In this document: piece after piece, positions 35,323-40,540 of the stretch
Layout: every line of letters begins with the position of its first letter
How positions within the stretch are numbered: the first letter of the stretch is position 1
Source of the DNA: a virus
Virus record (IMG/VR): IMGVR_UViG_3300042569_001807
Location: 1 to 47,686 of that record
Length of the DNA: 47,686 bases
Direction: 5' to 3' (one strand)
The notes under the pieces: generated by a model
Seen by the model: only the letters and a program-made list of their open reading frames with translations
Databases searched by the model: none
What the model was told of the DNA's origin: nothing
Program-made: the position numbers and the translations under genes

Positions 35323-35574
35323 TCACTTTTTGGGTTTCGCAACTTTTACTGGTTTTGTTTGTTCTAGCAAAATATCATAAATTTTATCAACTTTTGATTC
35401 CAGCTTTTCATGTTGGTGTTCTAGTCTGTTAACCTGGTCTTTTAAAGAAGATCCCCCGTTTGGCTTTAATTCAGCAAAATAGTGCTTAACTAGCCATTTG
35501 ATTACAAAAGCCAGGGAACCTAAAATCGAGATAATACCTACAGCAATAGCTACTAGGGATTCAAGCATAGTCAT
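35323..35574 (-). CDS. Holin-like membrane protein with coiled coil
   Basis: An 83-residue protein. Residues about 4-29 (LESLVAIAVGIISILGSLAF) form one membrane helix. They are followed by a Lys/His turn, a flexible PNGGSS, a coiled coil (LKDQVNRLEHQHEKLESKVD) and a basic tail KVAKPKK. Single-span proteins with a cytoplasmic coiled coil are candidate holins or membrane-bound virion factors in actinobacteriophages. TATAAT (35584-35589) lies 9 bases before the ATG. It is the first leftward gene after the divergence point and is isolated from the structural run. Confidence 0.65.
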   Translation of the reverse strand: MTMLESLVAIAVGIISILGSLAFVIKWLVKHYFAELKPNGGSSLKDQVNRLEHQHEKLESKVDKIYDILLEQTKPVKVAKPKK

Positions 35575-35681
35575 GATGGTTTAATTATAATAGCGTTTAT
35601 GAAACATAAGAGCTCGGCGTAAAAAAGTCTTTAAATTTCGACGATTTTAAGTACGGCGATAATAGAGAGACAAAACACATC

Positions 35682-35717
35682 CCTACAACATATGCATCTA
35701 ACGATGCCCTATGTAGG
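35682..35717. promoter_or_regulatory. Inverted repeat over a promoter, candidate operator
   Basis: CCTACA pairs with TGTAGG and GCATC pairs with GATGC around a 4-base loop. The structure sits where the -35 region of the gene at 35739 should be. It could bind a repressor. The -10 TATAAT is at 35727-35732. Confidence 0.45.
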
Positions 35718-35738
35718 AATAAGTGTTATAATTAGCAT

Positions 35739-35939
35739 ATGGCTAAAGACGTTAAATTCACTGATCTATTTGATCCTAACCAGCCTAGAAGCGACAAAGA
35801 GCTTATTGAGCAAAGACTAGCAATTTGCAACGTATGCCCAGCATTCAAAAAGAACACACAGAGATGCAAATACTGTGGCTGCTTTATGCAATTAAAGAGT
35901 ACTCTCCAACAAGCTAAATGCCCTATTGGCAAATGGTAG
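35739..35939 (+). CDS. Zinc-ribbon protein, leaderless
   Basis: A 66-residue protein (MAKDVKFTDLFDPNQPRSDK) with RLAICNVCPAFKKNTQRCKY then CGCFMQLKSTLQQAKCPIGK. It has the same CxxC...CxxCxC...CPxGxW signature as the protein at 30690, in the opposite arm. TATAAT (35727-35732) ends 6 bases before the ATG. It stands alone on the plus strand between leftward genes, with an inverted repeat over its promoter, so it may be a regulated early gene. A nucleic-acid-binding role is possible but not shown. Confidence 0.75.
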   Translation: MAKDVKFTDLFDPNQPRSDKELIEQRLAICNVCPAFKKNTQRCKYCGCFMQLKSTLQQAKCPIGKW

Positions 35940-36079
35940 AAAAGCTCTGTACGCCTCTATAAGGGCTTCAAATATAAAATACGTCTTCCAGTATCCCACA
36001 TGTGTCAAAAGTCCCCAGAGGAAGCTTGTATGGCTTTATAGGGTTATATGAGTTATATTTGATAATGGGGTTTTTGACT

Positions 36080-36099
36080 ACCAAGAGAAAAGTCTTGGT
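36080..36099 (+). terminator. Hairpin, possible terminator
   Basis: ACCAAGA and TCTTGGT pair perfectly around GAAAAG, followed by TTGT. A weak terminator after the 35739 gene is possible. Confidence 0.4.
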
Positions 36100-36134
36100 T
36101 TGTACCCCGAAAAATTTATATGTCAAATAGGGAG

Positions 36135-36158
36135 ATAGGCCTTTGGCCTATTATTTAT
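36135..36158 (+). terminator. Hairpin followed by T-rich sequence
   Basis: ATAGGCC and GGCCTAT (36135-36141, 36145-36151) pair around TTT, then TATTTAT. It is usable from either strand, between the plus-strand zinc-ribbon gene and the convergent leftward peptide operon. Confidence 0.55.
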
Positions 36159-36164
36159 CAATTC

Positions 36165-36181
36165 GTTACCAAATTGTTATA
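36165..36181. repeat. 17-bp direct repeat, copy 1
   Basis: GTTACCAAATTGTTATA. An identical copy lies at 37599-37615, and a copy with one change (T for A at position 7) at 40573-40589. All are in non-coding DNA near the early-region boundary. Confidence 0.7.
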
Positions 36182-36229
36182 TTAGATCTTCTTACCACAT
36201 TTGCATGTATCGCACTTGCAATCATTCAT
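36182..36229 (-). CDS. 15-residue Cys-rich micro-peptide
   Basis: The frame MNDCKCDTCKCGKKI has four Cys in 15 residues as CxCxxCxC, a metallothionein-like pattern. It starts 3 bases after the stop of the membrane peptide at 36232, with AGGGA before the ATG. It is very short, so support rests on the composition and on the tight link to the leaderless membrane peptide. Metal binding is inferred. Confidence 0.45.
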   Translation of the reverse strand: MNDCKCDTCKCGKKI

Positions 36230-36231
36230 GG

Positions 36232-36312
36232 CTAGTCCCTGTCTCTGTATTTGATCAATATGGCAATAAGAAATACCATCAAGAAGATTAAGGTGCCTTC
36301 TATGAGTGCCAT
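36232..36312 (-). CDS. 26-residue membrane micro-peptide, leaderless
   Basis: The peptide MALIEGTLIFLMVFLIAILI then KYRDRD is one membrane helix with a charged tail. TATAAT (36319-36324) ends 6 bases before the ATG, so a leaderless message is likely. A longer frame starting at 36459 begins upstream of this promoter and is rejected. Could be a small holin-type or inhibitor peptide; no family recognised. Confidence 0.6.
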   Translation of the reverse strand: MALIEGTLIFLMVFLIAILIKYRDRD

Positions 36313-36438
36313 GGATCTATTATACCCCCGAAATCTGAAAAATATTTCAAATTGGAGAAAATCTGAATATTTGTTAGTTATGTATGATGCAAAAAAAATA
36401 CAAAAAAAAAGAATAAGACTAGTGAGCACACACCACAG

Positions 36439-36480
36439 CAAAAAAAAATACACTAACATTCTTTTTACCGAATGCTAATG
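36439..36480 (-). terminator. Terminator of the small leftward operon
   Basis: CACTAACATTC (36451-36461) and GAATGCTAATG (36470-36480) form an 11-bp stem with two G-U pairs, followed on the minus strand by a run of nine T. T-rich sequence also follows on the plus strand, so it may work both ways. Confidence 0.75.
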
Positions 36481-36496
36481 CTTCTTTTTTTATTTT

Positions 36497-36580
36497 TTAG
36501 TAATCGCAACCGATTTCTGGATGCTCACTTGGGTAAACATCTTGTCCACATCGTGGGCAGTCAAACATTTCATCTTCCAT
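36497..36580 (-). CDS. 27-residue zinc-ribbon peptide
   Basis: MEDEMFDCPRCGQDVYPSEH then PEIGCDY has CPRCG and a third Cys with His, like half of a zinc ribbon. A perfect AGGAGG (36589-36594) stands 8 bases before the ATG, so translation is well supported despite the size. It is the last gene before the terminator at 36439. Function unknown. Confidence 0.65.
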   Translation of the reverse strand: MEDEMFDCPRCGQDVYPSEHPEIGCDY

Positions 36581-36642
36581 TCTTCACACCTCCTAACCCG
36601 TACGACTTTTTTTATAGACACTAGTGCCACTGTTTTTATAAA

Positions 36643-36789
36643 CTAGTCTGACCCATAGTGACTAGTAGCCACTACCCAGTAATGACCAACGCAATAACTT
36701 TCATCAACATCTTTGCCGTCTAGTGTTATCCTAATTGACTTAGTAGCATCACCATCGCAATTGTAATACTGGCATTTAGTTTCTTTCAT
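36643..36789 (-). CDS. 48-residue Cys/His small protein
   Basis: MKETKCQYYNCDGDATKSIR, then ITLDGKDVDESYCVGHYWVV. It has a C-x4-C start and a later CxxH, giving a possible zinc site in a small beta domain. An A/G-rich site (GAAAGAAG) precedes the ATG. It belongs to the leftward operon that starts at 37484. Confidence 0.6.
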   Translation of the reverse strand: MKETKCQYYNCDGDATKSIRITLDGKDVDESYCVGHYWVVATSHYGSD

Positions 36790-36801
36790 TTTTTCTTCTT
36801 T

Positions 36802-37014
36802 CTATTTGTTTATTGTTAGGTTAGATAGTGAGTTTAGACTTTCATCAAACATTTTGTCGAAAGCATTTTGTGAACGCCTAAGCTCCCAACAAGCGTCTAC
36901 ATCGTGACCCTTAGCCCAAGCCTTAGCGTGTTTATAGTAGCTAGTGTAATCTTCTTGAGTATACCCGCATACTTTACAGGTCATTTTTCTTGGCATAACA
37001 GTTGATTTTCTCAT
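36802..37014 (-). CDS. 70-residue protein with CxxCG knuckle
   Basis: MRKSTVMPRKMTCKVCGYTQ, then EDYTSYYKHAKAWAKGHDVD and a helical tail. The CKVCGY...H...H arrangement resembles a C2H2-type finger. The ATG overlaps the stop of the 32-residue gene upstream (ATGA). A second in-frame ATG (MPRKMTC) has no better ribosome site. DNA binding is possible but unproven. Confidence 0.65.
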   Translation of the reverse strand: MRKSTVMPRKMTCKVCGYTQEDYTSYYKHAKAWAKGHDVDACWELRRSQNAFDKMFDESLNSLSNLTINK

Positions 37015-37109
37015 TTATCTTCACTTTCATTTATTGCTATTGTTAGGGTTGTAATGTTGCTAATGGCTTGGTCAAACTCTTCCCAAGTGTCAAAGGTTAG
37101 TGTTATCAT
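37011..37109 (-). CDS. 32-residue small protein
   Basis: MITLTFDTWEEFDQAISNIT then TLTIAINESEDK. It starts 1 base after the upstream stop and ends in an ATGA overlap with the next gene, so it lies in a translationally coupled chain. The fold looks like strand-helix-strand. Function unknown. Confidence 0.55.
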   Translation of the reverse strand: MITLTFDTWEEFDQAISNITTLTIAINESEDK

Positions 37110-37247
37110 TTAGAACTCCATCAATTCTACGCCGTAAGCGTTGTAGCAATTTTCGCAACCAAACTCTTTGGCTTCTTCTACCCAGATTTGAGTAGTGTAG
37201 TTATCGCATAGTTGGCAGATACCTAGTTTTTGTTCTTGTATTTTCAT
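37110..37247 (-). CDS. 45-residue zinc-ribbon protein
   Basis: MKIQEQKLGICQLCDNYTTQ, then IWVEEAKEFGCENCYNAYGV. Two CxxC pairs 23 residues apart give a classic zinc ribbon. It begins 3 bases after the upstream stop and is followed at once by the 32-residue gene. Function unknown; part of the leftward early operon. Confidence 0.65.
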   Translation of the reverse strand: MKIQEQKLGICQLCDNYTTQIWVEEAKEFGCENCYNAYGVELMEF

Positions 37248-37250
37248 TTT

Positions 37251-37484
37251 CTATTTCTCATTTCTTTTTTTGTAATCTTCATTCATCTTAGCAATCATAG
37301 CGTCCCAACGAGTGTTAGCTTCATCGGTGATTTGCTTATCGGTAAAGTAGTGTTGGCTAGCTAGAGCCTTTTCATAACGCCATTCTTCACGGCTAACGGC
37401 AGAGCCATCGTCACTACTTTCGGCAGTGTAGCAATTCTTTTTTAGGCTAACTAATGCCTCGAACATTTCTTCTAATTTTTTCAT
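37251..37484 (-). CDS. 77-residue helical protein, first gene of leftward early operon
   Basis: MKKLEEMFEALVSLKKNCYT, then EEWRYEKALASQHYFTDKQI and a Lys-rich helix ending KMNEDYKKRNEK. AGAAAGGA precedes the ATG with good spacing. It is driven by a minus-strand copy of the ATGTCGGTGG-type early promoter (37509-37537), the only one found in that direction. No family recognised. Confidence 0.7.
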   Translation of the reverse strand: MKKLEEMFEALVSLKKNCYTAESSDDGSAVSREEWRYEKALASQHYFTDKQITDEANTRWDAMIAKMNEDYKKRNEK

Positions 37485-37508
37485 TTTGTATCCTTTCTTT
37501 ATGCTTTT

Positions 37509-37537
37509 AGCCTATCACTAGCTACCGACAATTGTGA
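37509..37537 (-). promoter_or_regulatory. Early promoter motif, minus-strand copy
   Basis: On the minus strand TTGTCGGTAG starts 17 bases before TAGGCT. This is the same geometry as the 17 plus-strand copies, with one base change in the motif. It faces away from the copy at 37746, making a divergent early pair. Confidence 0.75.
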
Positions 37538-37598
37538 CCCTTTTTCAACTGATTTTCATACAAACTTTTACCCTCTTTTTTGTAGGGTATCTACAACT

Positions 37599-37615
37599 GT
37601 TACCAAATTGTTATA
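37599..37615. repeat. 17-bp direct repeat, copy 2
   Basis: GTTACCAAATTGTTATA, identical to 36165-36181. It lies just left of the first intergenic cassette and of two DnaA-box matches. Confidence 0.7.
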
Positions 37616-37633
37616 ATTATTTTTAGTTTTATC

Positions 37634-37745
37634 GGCGTGTCGACTTGACACGACACGCCCGACGGGGGCGGCCCTGTGTATAACTATGTGGATAACCTTG
37701 TTATGAAGATGTTATAAAATCCTCCTAAAATTACGGCGTGTCGAT
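37634..37745 (+). repeat. Intergenic cassette 1
   Basis: Begins with a perfect 9-bp hairpin (GGCGTGTCG/CGACACGCC, 37634-37659) with TTGACA in its loop, then GGGGGCGGCCC. Then follow two DnaA-box matches, a TTATGAAG and a C-rich/A-rich word. GGCGTGTCGA recurs at 37735, just before the promoter. Confidence 0.7.
37675..37695 (-). promoter_or_regulatory. Two DnaA-box matches
   Basis: Read on the minus strand, TTATACACA (37675-37683) and TTATCCACA (37687-37695) both fit the TTATNCACA consensus, 3 bases apart. A third lies at 38850-38858. They may mark an origin or a DnaA-controlled site. Confidence 0.55.
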
Positions 37746-37774
37746 TTGATAATGTCGTAGGTCTATGTTAGGTT
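37746..37774 (+). promoter_or_regulatory. Early promoter motif, copy 1
   Basis: TTGATA, then ATGTCGTAGG beginning 17 bases before TAGGTT. Drives the genes at 37800 and 37982. Confidence 0.75.
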
Positions 37775-37799
37775 ATAAGTAATTAGAAAGGATAAGTAA

Positions 37800-37982
37800 A
37801 TGAACGAAATAGTAATTGAAGGCTTCAAGTGTGTTGAGTGTGAGGACACTTACTACCACATGCCAAGTTTTGGCTACTGTGATAACACTCTTGAGTGTGC
37901 GATTTCTGATGGTGATAGCGTCAAGCCTCACTCTTGGATTGCTAATGAGGGTGATGTTAGATACCTTGTTAGGAGTATCTAA
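37800..37982 (+). CDS. 60-residue Cys-rich early protein
   Basis: MNEIVIEGFKCVECEDTYYH, then MPSFGYCDNTLECAISDGDS. Two CxxC-like pairs suggest a zinc site. AGAAAGGA lies upstream. It is the first rightward early gene and its stop overlaps the next ATG (TAATG). Function unknown. Confidence 0.7.
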   Translation: MNEIVIEGFKCVECEDTYYHMPSFGYCDNTLECAISDGDSVKPHSWIANEGDVRYLVRSI

Positions 37983-38101
37983 TGAACATCGTGGTAGAGG
38001 TTTTGGGTGTTGAGATCCCTGCCCTTGTAGTAGTGTGGGGATTTGGTATGTTGTTCTTGGTTGCTTTGTTTGTAGCAATTCACCTTGACACTAAAGACTA
38101 G
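37982..38101 (+). CDS. 39-residue membrane micro-protein
   Basis: MNIVVEVLGVEIPALVVVWG, then FGMLFLVALFVAIHLDTKD. It has one hydrophobic helix of about 23 residues with a short acidic front. Coupled to the upstream gene by TAATG. Cassette 2 begins at its stop codon. Possible host-membrane effector; no family known. Confidence 0.6.
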   Translation: MNIVVEVLGVEIPALVVVWGFGMLFLVALFVAIHLDTKD

Positions 38102-38226
38102 GCGTGTTGATTTGACATCCCCTAAAAAAATGGGGCGGCCCCCGTTTCCGATTTGTCAAGTTAGACACGCTTATGAAGTATACAAAAAATCCCCCGAAAG
38201 TTTGTAGCAAAACCTGTTGCTTTTGT
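38101..38226 (+). repeat. Intergenic cassette 2
   Basis: It starts on the stop codon. An outer arm GCGTGT..TTTGACA is matched by TTGTCAAG..GACACGC (38154-38170). Inside are CCCC...GGGG and GGGGCGGCCCC. TTATGAAG is at 38171-38178 and CCCCCGAAAG at 38191-38200, then the promoter. Confidence 0.75.
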
Positions 38227-38255
38227 CTACCAATGTCAGTGGTGTGTGATAGTGT
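38227..38255 (+). promoter_or_regulatory. Early promoter motif, copy 2
   Basis: ATGTCAGTGG begins 17 bases before TAGTGT. No good -35. Serves 38281. Confidence 0.65.
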
Positions 38256-38280
38256 AATAGTAGATAGAAAGGAGTCAGAA

Positions 38281-38502
38281 ATGACAATAAACAAAATAGA
38301 AAACGGTTCCGTAGTAGAGCTTACCCTTAGCCACAAGTTGGACGGTGGTTGCCCTTGTGGTGCTACAGTTGCGATGTCCTACAGCAAGGACGGCTCTGGT
38401 TATGCCAGATACAACTACAGCAAGGTCTACACTCACAAAAGTGTAAACTTTACTGACAGCTTTTTTGCTGAGTTCGCTAAAAGATTTCCAGGCGAAATCT
38501 AA
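38281..38502 (+). CDS. 73-residue early protein with CPCG motif
   Basis: The start at 38281 (MTINKIENGSVVELTLSHKL) has GAAAGGAG upstream; the longer frame begins inside the cassette and is rejected. DGGCPCGATVAMSYSKDGSG lies in the middle, and the C-terminus is helical (FTDSFFAEFAKRFPGEI). Single-gene operon bounded by cassettes 2 and 3. Function unknown. Confidence 0.7.
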   Translation: MTINKIENGSVVELTLSHKLDGGCPCGATVAMSYSKDGSGYARYNYSKVYTHKSVNFTDSFFAEFAKRFPGEI

Positions 38503-38507
38503 AATAG

Positions 38508-38609
38508 TGGGGGTGTCGATTTGACATTCCCACAAAAATGCGGCGGCCCCCAAACCTATGCTTGTCAAGTATCAATTACGTTGAGTCTAAAAAATCCCCC
38601 AAAAAGTAT
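38508..38609 (+). repeat. Intergenic cassette 3
   Basis: GGTGTCGATTTGACA on the left and CTTGTCAAG (38561-38569) on the right form the outer arms, with GCGGCGGCCCCC inside. The inner CCCC hairpin is weak here. TTACGTTG replaces TTANGAAG; ATCCCCCAAAAA follows. Confidence 0.65.
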
Positions 38610-38639
38610 TTGACAAATGTCGGTCGTCTGTGATAAGTT
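38610..38639 (+). promoter_or_regulatory. Early promoter motif, copy 3
   Basis: TTGACA, one extra A, then ATGTCGGTCG beginning 17 bases before TAAGTT. Serves 38664 and 38744. Confidence 0.75.
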
Positions 38640-38663
38640 TTTGGTATAACGAAAGGATACTAA

Positions 38664-38744
38664 ATGGAAGAGTTTTGGGAAGAGCGTTGCTTCGTTTGCC
38701 AATCGGCAGACGAGTGCCCTTGCGACGAGGGGACGGGATACTAA
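38664..38744 (+). CDS. 26-residue Cys-rich peptide
   Basis: MEEFWEERCFVCQSADECPC then DEGTGY has CxxC and CxC, enough for one zinc knuckle. CGAAAGGA is upstream and the stop overlaps the next ATG (TAATG). Function unknown. Confidence 0.6.
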   Translation: MEEFWEERCFVCQSADECPCDEGTGY

Positions 38745-38821
38745 TGGAGGGGTTCGAGACTGGCTACTGGACTCCAGAGTCATTAGACGAGTTTGCTTCC
38801 GACCTTCTTGAGGAGGCTTGA
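38744..38821 (+). CDS. 25-residue acidic peptide
   Basis: MEGFETGYWTPESLDEFASD then LLEEA. An aromatic start and an acidic amphipathic helix. Coupled to the gene before it; GACGAGGGGACGG precedes the ATG. Its TGA lies inside the TTGACA arm of cassette 4. Function unknown. Confidence 0.55.
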   Translation: MEGFETGYWTPESLDEFASDLLEEA

Positions 38822-38908
38822 CAAGTCCCCTTCGGGGGGGGCGGCCCCCTGTGGATAACCTGTGCAGATCTTTGTTATGAAGTTGTTATGAAACCCCCCG
38901 AAAATCTG
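38818..38908 (+). repeat. Intergenic cassette 4
   Basis: TTGACA overlaps the stop codon. Then comes CCCC-TTCG-GGGG (38827-38838), a stable UUCG tetraloop hairpin, and GGGGCGGCCCCC. A DnaA-box match (38850-38858) follows, then TTATGAAG (38875-38882) and CCCCCCGAAAA. No right-hand TGTCAA arm. Confidence 0.75.
38850..38858 (-). promoter_or_regulatory. DnaA-box match in cassette 4
   Basis: TTATCCACA on the minus strand, at the same place in the cassette as the pair at 37675-37695. Confidence 0.5.
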
Positions 38909-38937
38909 CCACAAATGTCGGTAGGGTGTGATAGGGT
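38909..38937 (+). promoter_or_regulatory. Early promoter motif, copy 4
   Basis: ATGTCGGTAGGG begins 17 bases before TAGGGT. No TTGACA. Serves 38965 and 39048. Confidence 0.65.
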
Positions 38938-38964
38938 TTTAGTAATCAGATGAAAGGAAACAAA

Positions 38965-39048
38965 ATGATACTAATTCAGGAAGTGATTTGGGCAGACGAC
39001 CCAATGTTTGACGGAGAAGTTTACCTAAGCGAAAAGGAGATTGACTAA
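38965..39048 (+). CDS. 27-residue acidic peptide
   Basis: MILIQEVIWADDPMFDGEVY then LSEKEID. GAAAGGAAA precedes the ATG and the stop overlaps the next ATG. Function unknown. Confidence 0.55.
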   Translation: MILIQEVIWADDPMFDGEVYLSEKEID

Positions 39049-39188
39049 TGGACAAGATGTGTGTTTATTGCGAAAGTGTTTATTCACCAGACACGATTGT
39101 TTGCCACTTTTGTAATGAGTATGACGGTCTAATGGAATTGGATAAAGCCATTGACTACCTAAACCTAGACCCTAACGACTTTTTATAA
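39048..39188 (+). CDS. 46-residue zinc-ribbon protein
   Basis: MDKMCVYCESVYSPDTIVCH, then FCNEYDGLMELDKAIDYLNL. CVYC and CHFC 12 residues apart make a compact zinc ribbon, followed by a short acidic helix. Coupled to the 27-residue gene upstream (TAATG). Its stop codon lies within the next promoter (39183-39211). Function unknown. Confidence 0.65.
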   Translation: MDKMCVYCESVYSPDTIVCHFCNEYDGLMELDKAIDYLNLDPNDFL

Positions 39189-39211
39189 ATGTCGGTAGGG
39201 TATGCTAAGTT
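39183..39211 (+). promoter_or_regulatory. Early promoter motif, copy 5
   Basis: ATGTCGGTAGGG begins 17 bases before TAAGTT and directly touches the stop codon of the gene upstream. No cassette precedes this copy. Serves the genes 39234-39801. Confidence 0.7.
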
Positions 39212-39233
39212 GGAACTAACGAAAGGAAATGAA

Positions 39234-39401
39234 ATGGAAAAAGTAGAAACATTGGGAACTAGGGACTTGGTTGAGCTTGTAAAGGCAAAGACTGGTCTAA
39301 CCGACATTGGCGGTTATTCTTATGCCCTGACCCTTGCTTGGGAATTGGCAGACAACAAACTAAAGGCTAAGATTGTAAGACTAATTGAGGAGGACAACTA
39401 A
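39234..39401 (+). CDS. 55-residue early protein
   Basis: The start at 39234 (MEKVETLGTRDLVELVKAKT) has GAAAGGAAATG upstream. The longer frame starts inside the promoter motif and is rejected. GLTDIGGYSYALTLAWELAD is followed by a helix KAKIVRLIEEDN. It begins a chain of four coupled genes. Function unknown. Confidence 0.65.
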   Translation: MEKVETLGTRDLVELVKAKTGLTDIGGYSYALTLAWELADNKLKAKIVRLIEEDN

Positions 39402-39574
39402 TGGAAACTTTAGAAGAGCGTTTTGATAACACGCTAGATGAAGTTTATCCTATTTACATAATGGGACAAACATCATTCAGACCTTCAGAAATTCTAAAAC
39501 AATGCGACCCTATCGCATACCGAATTAGTTTGTCAGAGTTTGAGGAATTTTTTGGAGATGAAGATGACAACTAA
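39401..39574 (+). CDS. 57-residue conserved phage protein
   Basis: METLEERFDNTLDEVYPIYI, then MGQTSFRPSEILKQCDPIAY and RISLSEFEEFFGDEDDN. The ERFDxxLDExYP...FxPSExLxxxDPxAYR pattern recurs in hypothetical proteins of many actinobacteriophages. Coupled by TAATG. Function unknown. Confidence 0.65.
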   Translation: METLEERFDNTLDEVYPIYIMGQTSFRPSEILKQCDPIAYRISLSEFEEFFGDEDDN

Positions 39575-39659
39575 CGAATTGGAAATGTTGATTTATCAAA
39601 TTGACCTAATGCTAACGGAAGATGTTGGCGAACTATTTACAACACCAGAGGAGAAATAA
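39564..39659 (+). CDS. 31-residue small protein
   Basis: MTTNELEMLIYQIDLMLTED then VGELFTTPEEK. It overlaps the gene before by 11 bases in another frame, and GGAGATGAAG precedes the ATG. Probably a single acidic helix. Function unknown. Confidence 0.5.
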   Translation: MTTNELEMLIYQIDLMLTEDVGELFTTPEEK

Positions 39660-39660
39660 A

Positions 39661-39801
39661 ATGGACTATCTTGTAATTGGAGTTATTGCTCTAGCCCTAA
39701 TGATTGTTTTTGTTGGAACTCAACTAATGGCAATTTTGTTTTTGATGTCGGAAAACGAGAAGCTACAAGAAGAAGCAGAAAAAAACTTTCCACCGTTTTG
39801 A
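39661..39801 (+). CDS. 46-residue membrane micro-protein
   Basis: MDYLVIGVIALALMIVFVGT, then QLMAILFLMSENEKLQEEAE. One membrane helix of about 25 residues followed by an acidic helix. GAGGAGAAATAAA precedes the ATG. Last gene of its operon; cassette 5 begins at its stop. Possible holin-like or membrane effector. Confidence 0.65.
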   Translation: MDYLVIGVIALALMIVFVGTQLMAILFLMSENEKLQEEAEKNFPPF

Positions 39802-39904
39802 TTTGACAAAGCCCCAGAAATGGGGGGCGGCATTTTATTGTAGATTTGTCAAGTGTTTTAAGAAGTGTTTTAAGATCTCCCCAAAAATTCCTCGTAGTTT
39901 TTAG
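39802..39904 (+). repeat. Intergenic cassette 5
   Basis: TTTGACAAA and TTTGTCAAG (39845-39853) are the outer arms. The inner hairpin is CCCCA-GAAA-TGGGG (39812-39825), a GNRA tetraloop, followed by GGCGGC. Then TTAAGAAG (39858-39865), CTCCCCAAAAA, and the promoter. Confidence 0.8.
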
Positions 39905-39933
39905 TTGACAATGTCGGTGGGTAATGATAATCT
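39905..39933 (+). promoter_or_regulatory. Early promoter motif, copy 6
   Basis: TTGACA, then ATGTCGGTGGGT beginning 17 bases before TAATCT. Serves 39958 and 40472. Confidence 0.8.
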
Positions 39934-39957
39934 TGTTTTATCAACGAAAGGAACCCA

Positions 39958-40479
39958 ATGAACAGTTACTTTGAGATTTACCTAGACTTTGCTAAGAAGG
40001 CAAACTTTGGACAAGTGGAGCAAGCAAGTAAGTGGTATCTGGATGCAGAACGTGTTGCAGCAGAAGTTGCACGTAACCTAGACACTACTCTAGAAGTTGG
40101 TGCAAGTATTGTTAGTGCATTCTCACCTAGAGAGCGTTGGACTAACAACGTTACTAAGGCGATTAGCTTTTCACTTGGTAATCGCATTCCTGGATTCAAA
40201 AACAACATGCTCATGGCTAACAATGCAATAGCCTTTGGGTATGACGCTCTAAAGGGAATGAAGACTAATGCATTCGCCAGAGCTATTGCAGGAGACGAGA
40301 ACGCTGTTGTGATTGACGTCTGGATGTTGAGAGCTGTTGGAATTGAAAAGAAGACACCTAACCAAACTCAATACAAAGAATTGGCTAACGCTGTTACAAA
40401 AGTTGCTAATGAATTTGGAATGACACCTAGAGCAATGCAAGCCCTTATCTGGATTGTTGTTAGGGGTAGTGGTGAGTAG
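39958..40479 (+). CDS. 173-residue phage protein, HhH-glycosylase-like
   Basis: A soluble helical protein (MNSYFEIYLDFAKKANFGQV) with GAAAGGAACCC before the ATG. Motifs are SIVSAFSPRERWTNNVTKAI, GFKNNMLMANNAIAFGYDAL, AVVIDVWMLRAVGIEKKTPN and MTPRAMQALIWIVVRGSGE. The DxW...RAxG and RxxQALIW pattern occurs in a widespread phage family (perhaps DUF7178). It somewhat resembles helix-hairpin-helix DNA glycosylases, with the Asp of VIDVWM in the place of a catalytic Asp. DNA-base processing is a hypothesis only. It is one of the larger early proteins. Confidence 0.7.
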   Translation: MNSYFEIYLDFAKKANFGQVEQASKWYLDAERVAAEVARNLDTTLEVGASIVSAFSPRERWTNNVTKAISFSLGNRIPGFKNNMLMANNAIAFGYDALKGMKTNAFARAIAGDENAVVIDVWMLRAVGIEKKTPNQTQYKELANAVTKVANEFGMTPRAMQALIWIVVRGSGE

Positions 40480-40540
40480 TGACGGCCTAGTATTTTTTGT
40501 GATAGCAGTTGTGATATTTTACTTTTTTATATATCAATAA
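40472..40540 (+). CDS. 22-residue membrane micro-peptide (GTG start)
   Basis: The GTG at 40472 overlaps the end of the upstream gene by 8 bases. It encodes MSSDGLVFFVIAVVIFYFFI then YQ, a bare membrane helix. Cassette 6 starts right after its TAA. The position before a cassette and the hydrophobic composition mirror 37982 and 39661. Translation is not certain. Confidence 0.4.
   Translation: MSSDGLVFFVIAVVIFYFFIYQ

Larger units (their letters stand above)
35940..36181. other. Non-coding region with hairpins
   Basis: No gene is supported in these 242 bases. They hold a perfect 7-bp hairpin with loop GAAAAG (36080-36099) and a second (36135-36151). They also contain TTGATAATGGGG and a CCCCGAAAAA word like the C-run/A block of the intergenic cassettes, but without a matching -10. 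Confidence 0.6.

Noticed and set aside
35732-35932. Minus-strand frame opposite the zinc-ribbon gene
   Set aside because: Antisense shadow; the plus-strand gene has a leaderless promoter and a conserved Cys pattern.
36382-36420. Poly-A stretches as recombination or insertion scars
   Set aside because: They read as the T-rich tail of the leftward terminator; no target-site duplication or element end is seen.
38101-38170. Cassettes as ordinary intrinsic terminators
   Set aside because: No T-run follows the GC hairpin in any copy, and conserved sequence continues well past it. Termination by another route stays open.
37773-38336. Minus-strand frames opposite the first rightward early genes
   Set aside because: They run through promoters and cassettes and have no start signals.
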